DNA of 64,000 nt from Catenuloplanes atrovinosus (GTDB taxonomy: Bacteria > Actinomycetota > Actinomycetes > Mycobacteriales > Micromonosporaceae), in contig NZ_JAVDYB010000001.1 in NCBI RefSeq assembly GCF_031458235.1, forward strand, positions 7,465,001-7,529,000. Reading direction: 5' to 3'. Of the stretch, positions 1-8,703 are shown piece by piece. A model generated the notes under the pieces. That model was not told the DNA's origin. It worked only from the letters and a program-made list of their open reading frames with translations, and made no database searches. The translations under genes were made by a program, and so were the position numbers. The stretch's first letter is position 1; every line of letters begins with the position of its first letter.

Positions 1-1860
1 CGCGGCCGCGCGCGGCACCCGGATCAGCGCCTGCTCCAGATCGAACGGCCACGGCGTCCAGCCCTCGGCCTCGGCCCGGCTCAGCCGCGCGAGCAGCACC
101 TCGGCGTCGAGCGAGCCGGTCACGTGAGTGGGCGTCGCCATCAGGAACGGCACCGGCTCACGCCGGAGCCTGACGGAGAGCTCGGAGATCCGCAGCGCCA
201 GCAGGTCGGCGGGTGAGCCGGTGACGCCGGCGCGCTGCGCGAGTGATGCGTCCTGCCACGCGTCGCGGATCGCAGTGATCATCCGCTGCCAGGCGCGACC
301 CTGGCGGTCGCCCCGGTCGCTGATCAGCTGGCGGAGCGCGACCCCGAGCAGGACCGTGCGAGGCAGGCGGTTCCACCCGGCGTCCGAGAACGCATGGGCG
401 TACCGCTCGAGCACCGGCAGCACCGCGTCGGTGAGCGCCGCCCGGTCGCCGGCGGCGTTGAGCGTCACGATCGCGGCGAGGAGCCGCTCCCAGCCGACCG
501 CGGTTTCCTTCCCCGGCTGCACGAGGGTGACGAGTTCCTCCGCCAGCTCGGCGACGCCGGCGATCGGCGGCGGCATCTCCGCGACCGGCGGTGGCGGCGG
601 CAACGCGCCGGCGGCCTCGTCGGGGCCGGGGTCCGGCGGCGCGCTGCCGAAGATCTCGGCGGCGCGGCCGGGCAGGTCGCCGCCGAGCGCGACGGCGTGA
701 CCGGCGAGCAGCGCCACGTCGTCCGGGTGGAGCCGCGGCACCTGCCGGGCGATCAGCGTGAGCGCGCGCTCCTGGATGTCGAGCGCGGGGTGGCCGAACG
801 CCACCGCGACCGTCTCCAGGATCTCGGCGCGCCGGTCCGGCACCCGGCGGGTCACCTTCTCCAGCCAGGAGAGCTGCGCCTTGACGAGCACCTTTTCCTT
901 GCGGAGCAGGACGCCGGCGCTGGCGTCGAGCAGCGTCTCCAACTTCAGCCGGCCGGCCTCGTCGACGGTGCGGAGCATGCGCTGCGCGAGGCCGGCGACC
1001 GGGGAACCGGCGGCGGGGAGGAGTTGCGCGTAGTCGTGCGCGTGCGCGGTGAGCTCGTCGAGCGTGGGCGCCAGGGCCTCGTGCAGCGCGGTGAACGTGC
1101 GCAACGCGGTCGGCTTGTCGCCGCGCAGCAGCCGGTCGAGCGTGCCGGACAGCAGCTCGCCGCGGTCGAGGCGGCCCTCCGCGGCGAGCCGGGCCAGCGC
1201 GAGCGGGAAGTCCGGGGTGTCGTCCCCATCGCCGTCGCCGGTGGCCGCGCCCAGACCGTCGAGCTCGAAGAACGCCGGGAGCAGCAGGTCCAGGTACGGA
1301 CTGTCGCGGAGCCGGTCGACGAGCGGGGCCGGGATCTCCCGGCGGCGGGGCGGGGTGAGCTCGCTGAGCCAGCCGCGCGCCACCGCCTCGGTGACCGGCG
1401 GCATGGTGCCGGACTCCCGCAGCATCGCCTCGACGAACGTCCACTCGCCGGACCATTCGACCGTCTGCGCGTTGATGTCGCCGGCCAGGCGGGTGGCGAG
1501 ATCGCCGAGCCACGGTGGGCGGCGGGCGCGCACCAGGTCGAGCAGGTGCGGCAGCGGCACACCGCCCCAGCCGTCGCGCATGGTGCGGCGGGTGAGCAGC
1601 GCCGCGGCCTTGGCGGCGGACGGCGCGGTGCCGATCACGATCAGGCCGAGGCCGGCCGGCTGTGGTGGCAGCGCCGGTTTCCACCAGTCGTCGCCCTTGA
1701 GCGACCTGATGTGCGCGTCGACCAGCGGTGCGACCGCGAGTCGGCGCTCCTCGGGCATCTTGGTGAGCAGGCGGACCACGCCGGTGAAGTCGTTGTTGCG
1801 CTGGCGGCGGTCGAGCCACTCGAGGAGCGTGCCGGCGTCGGTGGGGAGCTCGGCGGTCAT
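1..1860 (-). CDS. DUF6493-like protein, 3' end outside window
   Basis: An open frame of 620 codons runs from an ATG at 1860 off the left edge without a stop, so the C terminus is missing. The protein starts MTAELPTDAGTLLEWLDRR and is made of Leu/Ala/Arg-rich helical segments, as expected for a repeat-type scaffold, with a Pro-rich stretch near residue 420. The start ATG overlaps the TGA of the upstream SWIM zinc-finger gene (ATGA), so the two are probably translationally coupled. DUF6493 proteins next to SWIM zinc-finger proteins are common in actinomycetes. No enzyme motif is visible and the role is unknown. The family name comes from sequence feel and context, not from a search. Confidence 0.7.
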   Translation of the reverse strand, partial: MTAELPTDAGTLLEWLDRRQRNNDFTGVVRLLTKMPEERRLAVAPLVDAHIRSLKGDDWWKPALPPQPAGLGLIVIGTAPSAAKAAALLTRRTMRDGWGGVPLPHLLDLVRARRPPWLGDLATRLAGDINAQTVEWSGEWTFVEAMLRESGTMPPVTEAVARGWLSELTPPRRREIPAPLVDRLRDSPYLDLLLPAFFELDGLGAATGDGDGDDTPDFPLALARLAAEGRLDRGELLSGTLDRLLRGDKPTALRTFTALHEALAPTLDELTAHAHDYAQLLPAAGSPVAGLAQRMLRTVDEAGRLKLETLLDASAGVLLRKEKVLVKAQLSWLEKVTRRVPDRRAEILETVAVAFGHPALDIQERALTLIARQVPRLHPDDVALLAGHAVALGGDLPGRAAEIFGSAPPDPGPDEAAGALPPPPPVAEMPPPIAGVAELAEELVTLVQPGKETAVGWERLLAAIVTLNAAGDRAALTDAVLPVLERYAHAFSDAGWNRLPRTVLLGVALRQLISDRGDRQGRAWQRMITAIRDAWQDASLAQRAGVTGSPADLLALRISELSVRLRREPVPFLMATPTHVTGSLDAEVLLARLSRAEAEGWTPWPFDLEQALIRVPRAAA

Positions 1861-3215
1861 GCGCGCGTCTCCGCGGGCTCGTCGAGGTCGGCCGCCTCGC
1901 CGGTGCGGACCATGCGGACGGCCAGCGCGTGCTTGCACGGGCCGCGGTCGCCGCGGTGCTTGGCCCACCAGGCGCAGGTGCAGGTGAACGTGTCGTCGGA
2001 GACCACGCGCACCCGGTAGGTCTCGGCACCGCTTCGTACCGCCGCGGTCTCGCCGTCGATGGTCACGGCGCCGGAGGTGACCAGCGCCCGCGCGTGCACG
2101 AGCCGCGGGTTCATCGACGCGGCCGCGGCGGCGTCGTAAGGGAGCGTGCGGTGGAAGTAGCCGGCCTCGGCCACGTCGTAGCCGACCCGGCCGGCGGTGC
2201 CGAGCTGGGTGAGCGCGTCGCGGACGCGCGAGGCGGGCAGGCCGGACGCGACCGCGAGCGCGTCCACGTCGACGGTCGGGTCCCAGGAGAGCAGCGCGCT
2301 GATCAGGTCTGCGTCGTCGGCCGCGTCGTCCGCGGCGAGCGACTCCAGGACCGCGCCCTCGCCGGAAAACCCACGGTACGGCTCCGGGGAGAGCGTGAGC
2401 GACAGGCGCATGGCCGGCGAGCTGAGCTCCCAGGTGCTGGCGACCGGGCCGCTGCCCGTGGCGACCGGCGGGCCGTAGACGCGCAGCGTGGTGGCGAAGC
2501 GCAGGAACGGTCGGAGCGCGACGAGCCGGCCGGCGCCGGGGAGGCAGACCGCGCCGGGCACCGGGCGGGAGGTCAGGCGCAGCGAGCGGCCGGCCGGGAC
2601 GGCCCAGAGCACGCCGCGCTCCGCCACCGGCAGGCGGTGCAGCAGCGCACGGGCCTCGGCGGCACCCACCTCGGCGCGCGGGTCGAACCGGGACGTGATC
2701 ACCTGGGCCTCGGCGAAGCCGCGCAGCCAGCGGGACGGCAACGGCACCTTCCGCTCGACCAGCGACCCGTCGAACGTGGTCACGGTGAGGTCGTCCGGGC
2801 CGACCGCGAGGTGCATCGGGTCGGCGCGGCCCACTCGCGAGAGCGCGCGCTGGAGCGGCACGTTGACGTCGACGTTGGTGGTGCCGTGGGCGATGATGCT
2901 GCCGTCGACGCCGGCCGGCAGCACGTCGAGCCGCGCGTAGACGCCGCAGCAGCCGGAGAACGACTCGAACCGCAGCCGGTCGGAGCCGGCCGTGACGACC
3001 GGGTCGAGGCTCGCGGGGCTGACCGGCCGGAAGTATCGGGTGCGCGCGACCTCGGCGACGGCCAGCAGGCCGACGGCGGCGGCACCGGGCTGGGTGAGGA
3101 ACCCGTCGAAGAACCGGGGGTGGGCGGACGGTCCGCCGGACGTCTGAAGCGTGAGCCCGCCGTCCGGCACGAGCGCCGAGTGATCGAGGTAGGCGTATGC
3201 CGCCGCGTTGGCCAT
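1857..3215 (-). CDS. SWIM zinc finger family protein
   Basis: This 452-residue protein carries a C-terminal SWIM finger near residues 418-436: the CxC pair in FTCTCAWW followed by CKH. SWIM fingers bind Zn and mediate contacts with DNA or protein. Most of the chain is uncharacterised but typical of the actinobacterial SWIM proteins encoded with a DUF6493 partner. Its stop overlaps the start of the downstream gene by ATGA, which indicates one operon and probably one complex. The start is the ATG at 3215. The molecular function is not known. Confidence 0.85.
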   Translation of the reverse strand: MANAAAYAYLDHSALVPDGGLTLQTSGGPSAHPRFFDGFLTQPGAAAVGLLAVAEVARTRYFRPVSPASLDPVVTAGSDRLRFESFSGCCGVYARLDVLPAGVDGSIIAHGTTNVDVNVPLQRALSRVGRADPMHLAVGPDDLTVTTFDGSLVERKVPLPSRWLRGFAEAQVITSRFDPRAEVGAAEARALLHRLPVAERGVLWAVPAGRSLRLTSRPVPGAVCLPGAGRLVALRPFLRFATTLRVYGPPVATGSGPVASTWELSSPAMRLSLTLSPEPYRGFSGEGAVLESLAADDAADDADLISALLSWDPTVDVDALAVASGLPASRVRDALTQLGTAGRVGYDVAEAGYFHRTLPYDAAAAASMNPRLVHARALVTSGAVTIDGETAAVRSGAETYRVRVVSDDTFTCTCAWWAKHRGDRGPCKHALAVRMVRTGEAADLDEPAETRA

Positions 3216-3398
3216 GCGGTCACGCTAATAGTGGGGTACGACACTTCCAGGCCACGTCGGCGGGCTCGATTCCGTCTACTCCTCGCAACGACGTACCGCT
3301 GGGCAGTTTTTGAGCTGGTCTTGAGCAGTCGGTCCAGGGATCGTCGACCAGGGTTTGGCGCCCGCGGAGGGTGGGCGCCGTATGGGGGGAGTCGGCCG

Positions 3399-4205
3399 GT
3401 GCGGATGCGTGCGGGTCTGGTCGTCGGGGTGTTCGCCCTGGTCACATCGTTGTCCGCGTGCGGAACCGCCTCGTCCGCGGAGAGCGAGTGGCGGGTCGGG
3501 GACGTGACTACGGCGCCGGAGACCCCCAGCTCCAGCCCGAGCCCGTCGCCGAGCCCGAAGGCGGTGACCGACGAGCAGGTCCCGGACAGCGGCGAGGGCG
3601 CCTACGACACCGCCCGCGGCTCGCAGCACGTGATCGGCACGGGCCGGACGCTGATCACGTACCGGGTGGAGGTGGAGCGCGGCGTCGACTGGGGCGAGCT
3701 GACGCCGGTGATGACGGACGACTTCGCGGCCTCGATCGAGGACGTGCTGGAGCACCCGCAGGGCTGGATCGGGTCGGCCGAGAACCCGGTCACCGAGCCG
3801 GAGCACGGCGTGCACAACCAGTCGTGGCGCTTCCAGCGGGTCAGCGGGCCGCAGTACAGCGTGCGCATCCGGCTGGCCTCGCCGGGCACGGTGGACAACG
3901 TGTGCCGGTCGGTCGGGCTGGACACCGAGGGCAAGTTCTCCTGCAAGGTCGGCAACATCATCATGATCAACCTGCGGCGCTGGTTGCAGGGCTCGGGCGT
4001 CGCGACGGTGGACGAGTACCCGGCCGCGGTCATCAACCACGAGATGGGGCACTACCTCGGGTTCGACCACCAGGGCTGCTCCGGCCCGGGCGAACTCGCG
4101 CCCATCATGATGCAGCAGTCGCTCGATCTCGCGGGATGCAAGCCGAACGTCTACCCGTTCACGAAGGACGGCGAGTTCGTCACCGGGCCGTACCTGCCGA
4201 GCTAG
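3399..4205 (+). CDS. DUF3152 lipoprotein, metzincin-like putative Zn protease
   Basis: The 268-residue protein begins with a lipoprotein signal (hydrophobic residues 5-18, lipobox LSAC with Cys21), so it should be anchored outside the membrane. A Ser/Pro-rich linker follows. The DUF3152 domain contains NHEMGHYLGFDHQGC at about residue 213, an HExxHxxGxxH zinc site as in metzincins, and Cys residues that may form disulfides. I chose GTG 3399 because a GGGGGAG stretch lies about 7 bases upstream; an in-frame ATG at 3405 is the alternative. The gene converges on htpG with only 3 bp between the stops. The substrate is unknown. Confidence 0.85.
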   Translation: MRMRAGLVVGVFALVTSLSACGTASSAESEWRVGDVTTAPETPSSSPSPSPSPKAVTDEQVPDSGEGAYDTARGSQHVIGTGRTLITYRVEVERGVDWGELTPVMTDDFAASIEDVLEHPQGWIGSAENPVTEPEHGVHNQSWRFQRVSGPQYSVRIRLASPGTVDNVCRSVGLDTEGKFSCKVGNIIMINLRRWLQGSGVATVDEYPAAVINHEMGHYLGFDHQGCSGPGELAPIMMQQSLDLAGCKPNVYPFTKDGEFVTGPYLPS

Positions 4206-4208
4206 GGC

Positions 4209-6107
4209 TTAGAGCGTCGACGCGAGCCGGTCGGCGAGCAGCCGGGTGAACCGGGACGGGTCGGACAGTTCGCCGCCCTCGGCCAGCAGCGCCATGCCGT
4301 AGATCAGCTCCGCGGTGTCCCGCAGGCCGGCCGCGTCCGGCGACGCCGCGTGGGCGGTGCGCAGGCCGGTGACCAGCGGGTGCGTCGGGTTCAGCTCCAG
4401 GATGCGCTTGACGTGCGGCACGTCCTGGCCCATCGCCCGGTACATCTTCTCCAGCGTCGGCGTCACGTCGTGGTCGTCGCCGACGATGCACGCGGCCGAC
4501 GTGGTCAGCCGGGAGGAGAGCCGGACCTCCTTGACGTTCTCGTCCAGCACGCCGGCCATCCAGCCGAGCAGCTCCGCGAAGTCCTTCTTCCGCTGCTCCT
4601 GCTCCGGCTTGGCGGCCTCCTTCTCCTCCTCGGACTCGAGGTCGACCTGCCCCTTCGCGATCGACTGGAGCGGCTTGCCGTCGAACTCGGTGACCCGCTC
4701 CACCCAGACCTCGTCGACCGGGTCGGTGAGCAGCAGCACCTCGTACCCCTTGGCGCGGAACGCCTCCATGTGCGGCGAGTTCTCGATCATCGCGCGGGAC
4801 TCGCCGGTCATGTAGTAGATGTGCTGCTGACCGTCCTTCATCCGGCCGACGTAGTCGCGCAGCGTGGTCACGCCGTCCTCGGAGTGCGTGGACGCCGCGG
4901 ACACGATGTCCAGGATCGCGCCCTGGTTGTCCGTGTCGTTGATCAGGCCTTCCTTCACCGCGCGGCCGAACTCGCGCCAGAAGGTCTGGTACTTGTCGTT
5001 CTCCTTCTCCTGCAGATCCTTGATCGTCGACAGGATCTTCTTGACCAGGCGCCGGCGTACGGCCTGGATCTGCCGGTCCTGCTGGAGGATCTCCCGGGAG
5101 ATGTTCAGCGACAGGTCGTGCGCGTCGACGACACCCTTGATGAAGCGCAGGTAGTCGGGGAGCAGCGCCTCCGCGTCGTCCATGATGAAGACGCGCTTCA
5201 CGTACAGCTGCGGGCCGCGCTTGCCCTCGCGCATGAACAGGTCGAACGGCGCGTGCGACGGGATGAACAGCAGGGCCTCGTACTCGAACGTGCCCTCGGC
5301 CCGCATGTGGATCGTCTCCAGCGGGTCGGTCCAGTCGTGGCTGATGTGGCGGTAGAAGTCGTTGTACTCGGACTGCTCCACCTCCTTGCGGGGGCGGGCC
5401 CACAGCGCCTTCATCGAGTTGAGCGTCTGCGTCTCGTACTCGACGGTCTCGTCCTCGCCGGTCTTCTCCGTGGTCATCCGGATCGGCCAGGAGATGAAGT
5501 CCGAGTACCGCTTGACGATCTCGCGGATCTTCCACTCGGAGGTGTAGTCGTACAGGTGGTCCTCGCTGTCCTCCGGCTTGAGGTGCAGCGTGACGCTCGT
5601 GCCCTGCGGCGCGTCCTCGACCGCCTCGATCGTGTACGTGCCCTCGCCGGCGGACTCCCACCTCGTACCCTCGGACTCCCCTGCCTTCCGGGTCGTCAGC
5701 GTGACCCGGTCGGCGACCATGAAGGTCGAGTAGAAGCCCACGCCGAACTGGCCGATCAGCTCCGCGTTCTCCTTCGCCTCGCGCAGCTTCGCCAGCACCT
5801 CCGCGGTGCCGGACTTGGCGATCGTGCCGATCAGCCGGACGACGTCCTCCCGCGACATGCCGATGCCGTTGTCGCGCACGGTCAGCGTGCGCGCCTCCCG
5901 GTCGGCCTCGATCGCGATGTGCAGGTCCGTCGTGTCCGCGCCGAGCTCCTTGTCGACCAGCGACTCCAGGCGCAGCTTGTCGAGGGCGTCGGACGCGTTC
6001 GAGATGAGCTCCCGCAGGAAGATGTCCTTGTTCGAGTAGATCGAGTGGACCATCAGCTGCAGCAGCTGGCGCGCCTCGGCCTGAAACTCCAGCGTCTCGG
6101 TGCTCAT
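4209..6107 (-). CDS. htpG: Chaperone HtpG (Hsp90)
   Basis: A 632-residue Hsp90-family cytosolic ATPase chaperone of normal bacterial length. The N-terminal GHKL ATPase motifs are clear: ELISNASDALDKLR (N box), DNGIGMS (G1) and GQFGVGFYSTF (G2). The middle domain with LFIPSHAPFDLF and the conserved RVFIMDD follows, then the C-terminal dimerisation domain. The start ATG at 6107 gives the canonical MSTETLEFQAEARQLLQLM. It is transcribed divergently from the M48 protease gene. No HAIR or CIRCE operator was recognised upstream, unlike hsp20 nearby. Confidence 0.97.
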   Translation of the reverse strand: MSTETLEFQAEARQLLQLMVHSIYSNKDIFLRELISNASDALDKLRLESLVDKELGADTTDLHIAIEADREARTLTVRDNGIGMSREDVVRLIGTIAKSGTAEVLAKLREAKENAELIGQFGVGFYSTFMVADRVTLTTRKAGESEGTRWESAGEGTYTIEAVEDAPQGTSVTLHLKPEDSEDHLYDYTSEWKIREIVKRYSDFISWPIRMTTEKTGEDETVEYETQTLNSMKALWARPRKEVEQSEYNDFYRHISHDWTDPLETIHMRAEGTFEYEALLFIPSHAPFDLFMREGKRGPQLYVKRVFIMDDAEALLPDYLRFIKGVVDAHDLSLNISREILQQDRQIQAVRRRLVKKILSTIKDLQEKENDKYQTFWREFGRAVKEGLINDTDNQGAILDIVSAASTHSEDGVTTLRDYVGRMKDGQQHIYYMTGESRAMIENSPHMEAFRAKGYEVLLLTDPVDEVWVERVTEFDGKPLQSIAKGQVDLESEEEKEAAKPEQEQRKKDFAELLGWMAGVLDENVKEVRLSSRLTTSAACIVGDDHDVTPTLEKMYRAMGQDVPHVKRILELNPTHPLVTGLRTAHAASPDAAGLRDTAELIYGMALLAEGGELSDPSRFTRLLADRLASTL

Positions 6108-6230
6108 GTGACTCCGTGACTCCTCGGGTCGAATCGGTCGCGGAAAAGTCCCGCAGAAATGAAGAATAAAGCCGATTGTGCGCCGGCCCCGGCACCGGTA
6201 GCTTCCCGTGCCGACACGGGGAGGAATCCA

Positions 6231-8087
6231 ATGACGACAGCGTTCCGGGCGCTGATCTCCATCATCATGCTGGCCGGCTTCTACCTGGTGGCGCTGCTGC
6301 TGTTCGTGGCCGGCACCGCGCTCGCCATCTGGGTCGGCAGCAACACCAGCGGCACCGCGGCCGCCAAGTTCGGCTTCTTCGTCTTCGCCGCCACGGTGTG
6401 GGCCGTCGGCTACGGCACCTGGAAGGCGCTGCGCGCGCAGAACGGCGACCCGCACGGCATCCCGCTCAGCCGGCAGCAGGCGCCGTACCTCTGGGCCACC
6501 GTGGACGAGTTGGCGCAGGCGGTCGGCACCCGCACGCCGGACGAGATCTTCCTGGTGCCGGCGGTCAACGCGGCGGTCTCCGAGAAGAGCCGGCTGATGG
6601 GCCTGATCGGCGGGCGCCGCACGCTGCAGATCGGCATGCCGCTGTTGCAGACCTTCACGGTGGCGCAGCTGCGCTCCGTGCTCGCGCACGAACTCGGCCA
6701 CTTCTCCGGCTCGCACACGCGGCTCGCGGCGGTGTCGTACCGGGGCCGGATGGCGATGGGCCGCACCATCGAGCATCTCGGCGCCGGCAACCTGGTCGGC
6801 TACGTCTACCGCGGGTACGGCCGACTGTTCCTCCTGGTCGACAACGCGGTCAGCCGCCGCCAGGAGCTGGAGGCCGACCTCGCGTCCGTGCGCGTCGCGG
6901 GCCGGGACGCGGCAGCGAGCGCGCTGGAGGAGGTGCGCGTGCTCGCCGCCGCCTTCGACTTCTACCTCTCCCGGTACGTCGGCCCGGGCCTGGACGCCGG
7001 CGCCGCGCCGGACGACCTGTTCGCCGGGTTCCGCGAGCTGCTCACCGCGCGCGCGGACGAGATCGCCGCGCTGCGCCAGGCCGAGTTCGAGGAGCGGCAG
7101 TCCCGGTGGGACAGCCACCCGCCGATCGGGGTGCGCGTCGCCGCCATCCAGGCCGCGCCCGAGCCCGCGGTCACCCCGGACGACCGGCCCGCCGAGGTGC
7201 TGCTCCCCGGCATCGGGCAGGCCGGGCTGGCGCTCCAGCAGCACATCTTCGGCGGCCGGAACCTGACCGTGATGCCCTGGCAGCAGTTCATCGGGCACGG
7301 CGCCAGCGGACGCCTGCAGGAGAACATGGACGGCCTGCTCCGCGCGCTGACCCGGGCGGTCGGCACGCCGGTCACCGACGTCGGCGTGGTCCTGGACCAG
7401 ATCGAGGCCGGCCGGCTGTCCGTGATGGCCGCCGCGATCTTCCCGTCCGCCTCGCCGGAGGAGGCCGCGAAGCTCTTCGCCGACCCGCTCGACGCGCTGT
7501 TCTCGCTGGCCGCGGTCCGGTCCGGGGTGGCGCGATGGGATCACTCGTGGACCGGCGCGCCGCGGCTGCTCGACGCGCAGGGCGCGGAGCTGGACCTCGC
7601 GCCGGTCGCGCTGCTGGCCGTCGACCCGGGCACGCTGGGCGAGGCGCGGGCCCGGCTGGCCGCGCTGGGCATCGACGTGACCGCCGCGAAGCAGGTGGCC
7701 GCCACGGTGCCGCTGCGCCGCGCGTCCGTGCTGGCCGGCGTGATCAACATGAGGGTGGCGGGCGCGCGTACCGATGTGATCGTGCTGGACACCGGCCTGG
7801 CGCTGGTCCCGTCGTTCGGCCGGATGACGATGGCGCACAAGATGCGCGGCCGGGTGATGGACTGGGTGCAGAAGGGCGACGCGGAGGCCGTGGTGTCCAC
7901 GCCCGGCACGCGGTACCTGCCGCTGGAGGAGATCGCCTCGGGCGGGCAGATCCGCACGTTCCCGAAGCGGTTCGAGGTGGTGCTGCGCAGCGGGGAGCGG
8001 GTGTACCTGGACTGGTCGTTCCAGGCGGAGGACCAGAACAACGCCTATGCCCGCCTCCGCGAGCTGCTCAAGGCCGCGTCATCCTAA
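6231..8087 (+). CDS. M48 family membrane metallopeptidase (HtpX-like)
   Basis: A 618-residue protein with two N-terminal transmembrane segments (about residues 8-32 and 40-60) followed by an M48 peptidase domain. The zinc site is LAHELGHFSG at about residues 152-160, and the downstream glutamate ligand is probably in RRQELEADLASVRVAG. M48 enzymes of the HtpX/Ste24 type degrade or process membrane proteins. The C-terminal half is longer than in HtpX and has no motif I recognise. ATG 6231 is preceded by GGGGAGGA at good spacing, which rules out the longer upstream reading. Its neighbourhood with htpG and hsp20 suggests a role in protein quality control (inference). Confidence 0.9.
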   Translation: MTTAFRALISIIMLAGFYLVALLLFVAGTALAIWVGSNTSGTAAAKFGFFVFAATVWAVGYGTWKALRAQNGDPHGIPLSRQQAPYLWATVDELAQAVGTRTPDEIFLVPAVNAAVSEKSRLMGLIGGRRTLQIGMPLLQTFTVAQLRSVLAHELGHFSGSHTRLAAVSYRGRMAMGRTIEHLGAGNLVGYVYRGYGRLFLLVDNAVSRRQELEADLASVRVAGRDAAASALEEVRVLAAAFDFYLSRYVGPGLDAGAAPDDLFAGFRELLTARADEIAALRQAEFEERQSRWDSHPPIGVRVAAIQAAPEPAVTPDDRPAEVLLPGIGQAGLALQQHIFGGRNLTVMPWQQFIGHGASGRLQENMDGLLRALTRAVGTPVTDVGVVLDQIEAGRLSVMAAAIFPSASPEEAAKLFADPLDALFSLAAVRSGVARWDHSWTGAPRLLDAQGAELDLAPVALLAVDPGTLGEARARLAALGIDVTAAKQVAATVPLRRASVLAGVINMRVAGARTDVIVLDTGLALVPSFGRMTMAHKMRGRVMDWVQKGDAEAVVSTPGTRYLPLEEIASGGQIRTFPKRFEVVLRSGERVYLDWSFQAEDQNNAYARLRELLKAASS

Positions 8088-8097
8088 GATCAAGATC

Positions 8098-8131
8098 ATC
8101 CGGGGGTACGGCGGGCGCCGCACCCCCGGAT
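8098..8131. terminator. Strong hairpin between M48 gene and hsp20
   Basis: A perfect 10-bp stem, ATCCGGGGGT and ACCCCCGGAT, encloses a 14-base loop. It lies between two convergent stops and probably terminates from both sides. No long T tract follows. Confidence 0.6.
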
Positions 8132-8146
8132 GTTTCATGTGAAACA
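8131..8146. promoter_or_regulatory. parS: parS-like centromere site
   Basis: TGTTTCATGTGAAACA differs at one position from the near-universal ParB site TGTTTCACGTGAAACA. The change (C to T at base 8) slightly breaks the central CACGTG symmetry. It lies in the short convergent gap beside the hairpin. parS sites cluster near the chromosome origin, so a real one would place this window in the origin-proximal part of the chromosome. dnaA, gidB and parAB are not in the window. Binding by ParB has not been shown. Confidence 0.6.
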
Positions 8147-8153
8147 GGGCGGT

Positions 8154-8579
8154 TCAGCCCTTGATCTGCTGCCGGCCGCTGTTGCCGGACCCGATCTCGA
8201 TCCGGCGCGGCTTGGCCCGGTCGGACACCGGGATGGTCAGCGTCAGCACGCCGTTGTCGTACACGGCCTCCAGCTTCTCGGTGTTCAGCGTGTCGCCGAG
8301 GAACAGCTGCCGGCTGAACACGCCCATCGGCCGCTCGCTGATCACGGACTCGGTGCCGTCCTTGGTGCGGCGCTGCCGCTGCGCCCGCACCTGGAGCACG
8401 TTGCGCTCGACGGTCACGTCGATGGAGCCGGGGTCGACGCCCGGCAGGTCGAAGTAGACGTAGAAGGTGTCGCCGTCACGCTCGGCGTCGACGTGCATCA
8501 CCGCAGGGCGGGCACTGGTGCCGGTCAGCTGCTCGAACACGCGGTCGAGGTCGCGGAACGGGTCGGTACGCAGAAGCAT
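8154..8579 (-). CDS. Small heat-shock protein Hsp20
   Basis: A 141-residue alpha-crystallin-type holdase. The domain spans roughly residues 25-130, with FDLPGVDPGSIDVTVERNVL and GVFSRQLFLGDTLN typical of the family, and ends with a short C-terminal IEIGSG-type tail. Two ATGs occur at 8585 and 8579. AAGGAG directly abuts the first and is 6 bases from the second, so 8579 is the better start (MLLRTDPFRDL). An HspR-type HAIR operator lies about 50 bp upstream, so it is expected to be repressed until heat or unfolding stress. Confidence 0.93.
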   Translation of the reverse strand: MLLRTDPFRDLDRVFEQLTGTSARPAVMHVDAERDGDTFYVYFDLPGVDPGSIDVTVERNVLQVRAQRQRRTKDGTESVISERPMGVFSRQLFLGDTLNTEKLEAVYDNGVLTLTIPVSDRAKPRRIEIGSGNSGRQQIKG

Positions 8580-8631
8580 GGTCATCTCCTCCTTGGTGCC
8601 CCTTCACCAAAGCCTCGGTCGGGTCCGCTTA

Positions 8632-8652
8632 CTTGAGTGTCCCCGACTCAAC
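8632..8652. promoter_or_regulatory. HAIR operator (HspR binding site) of hsp20
   Basis: CTTGAGT, a 7-base spacer, then ACTCAAC. This matches the HAIR consensus CTTGAGT-N7-ACTCAAG with one mismatch in the last base. It lies just upstream of hsp20. HspR represses heat-shock genes through HAIR in actinomycetes. hspR itself is not in the window. Confidence 0.85.
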
Positions 8653-8703
8653 TCCCTCTTCAGAGATACAACGCGGCACGGCGGCCGTCAAGCCCTTCGC
8701 CCG

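Noticed and set aside
1929-3398. Long plus-strand open frame opposite the SWIM gene, continuing into the DUF3152 gene
   Set aside because: It is open only because of high GC; the minus-strand SWIM protein explains the stretch and the DUF3152 gene has its own start, RBS and signal peptide at 3399.
4350-6119. Plus-strand frame of about 590 codons opposite htpG
   Set aside because: Its sequence is Leu/Arg/Val-rich mirror sequence without domains, while the minus strand encodes textbook HtpG.
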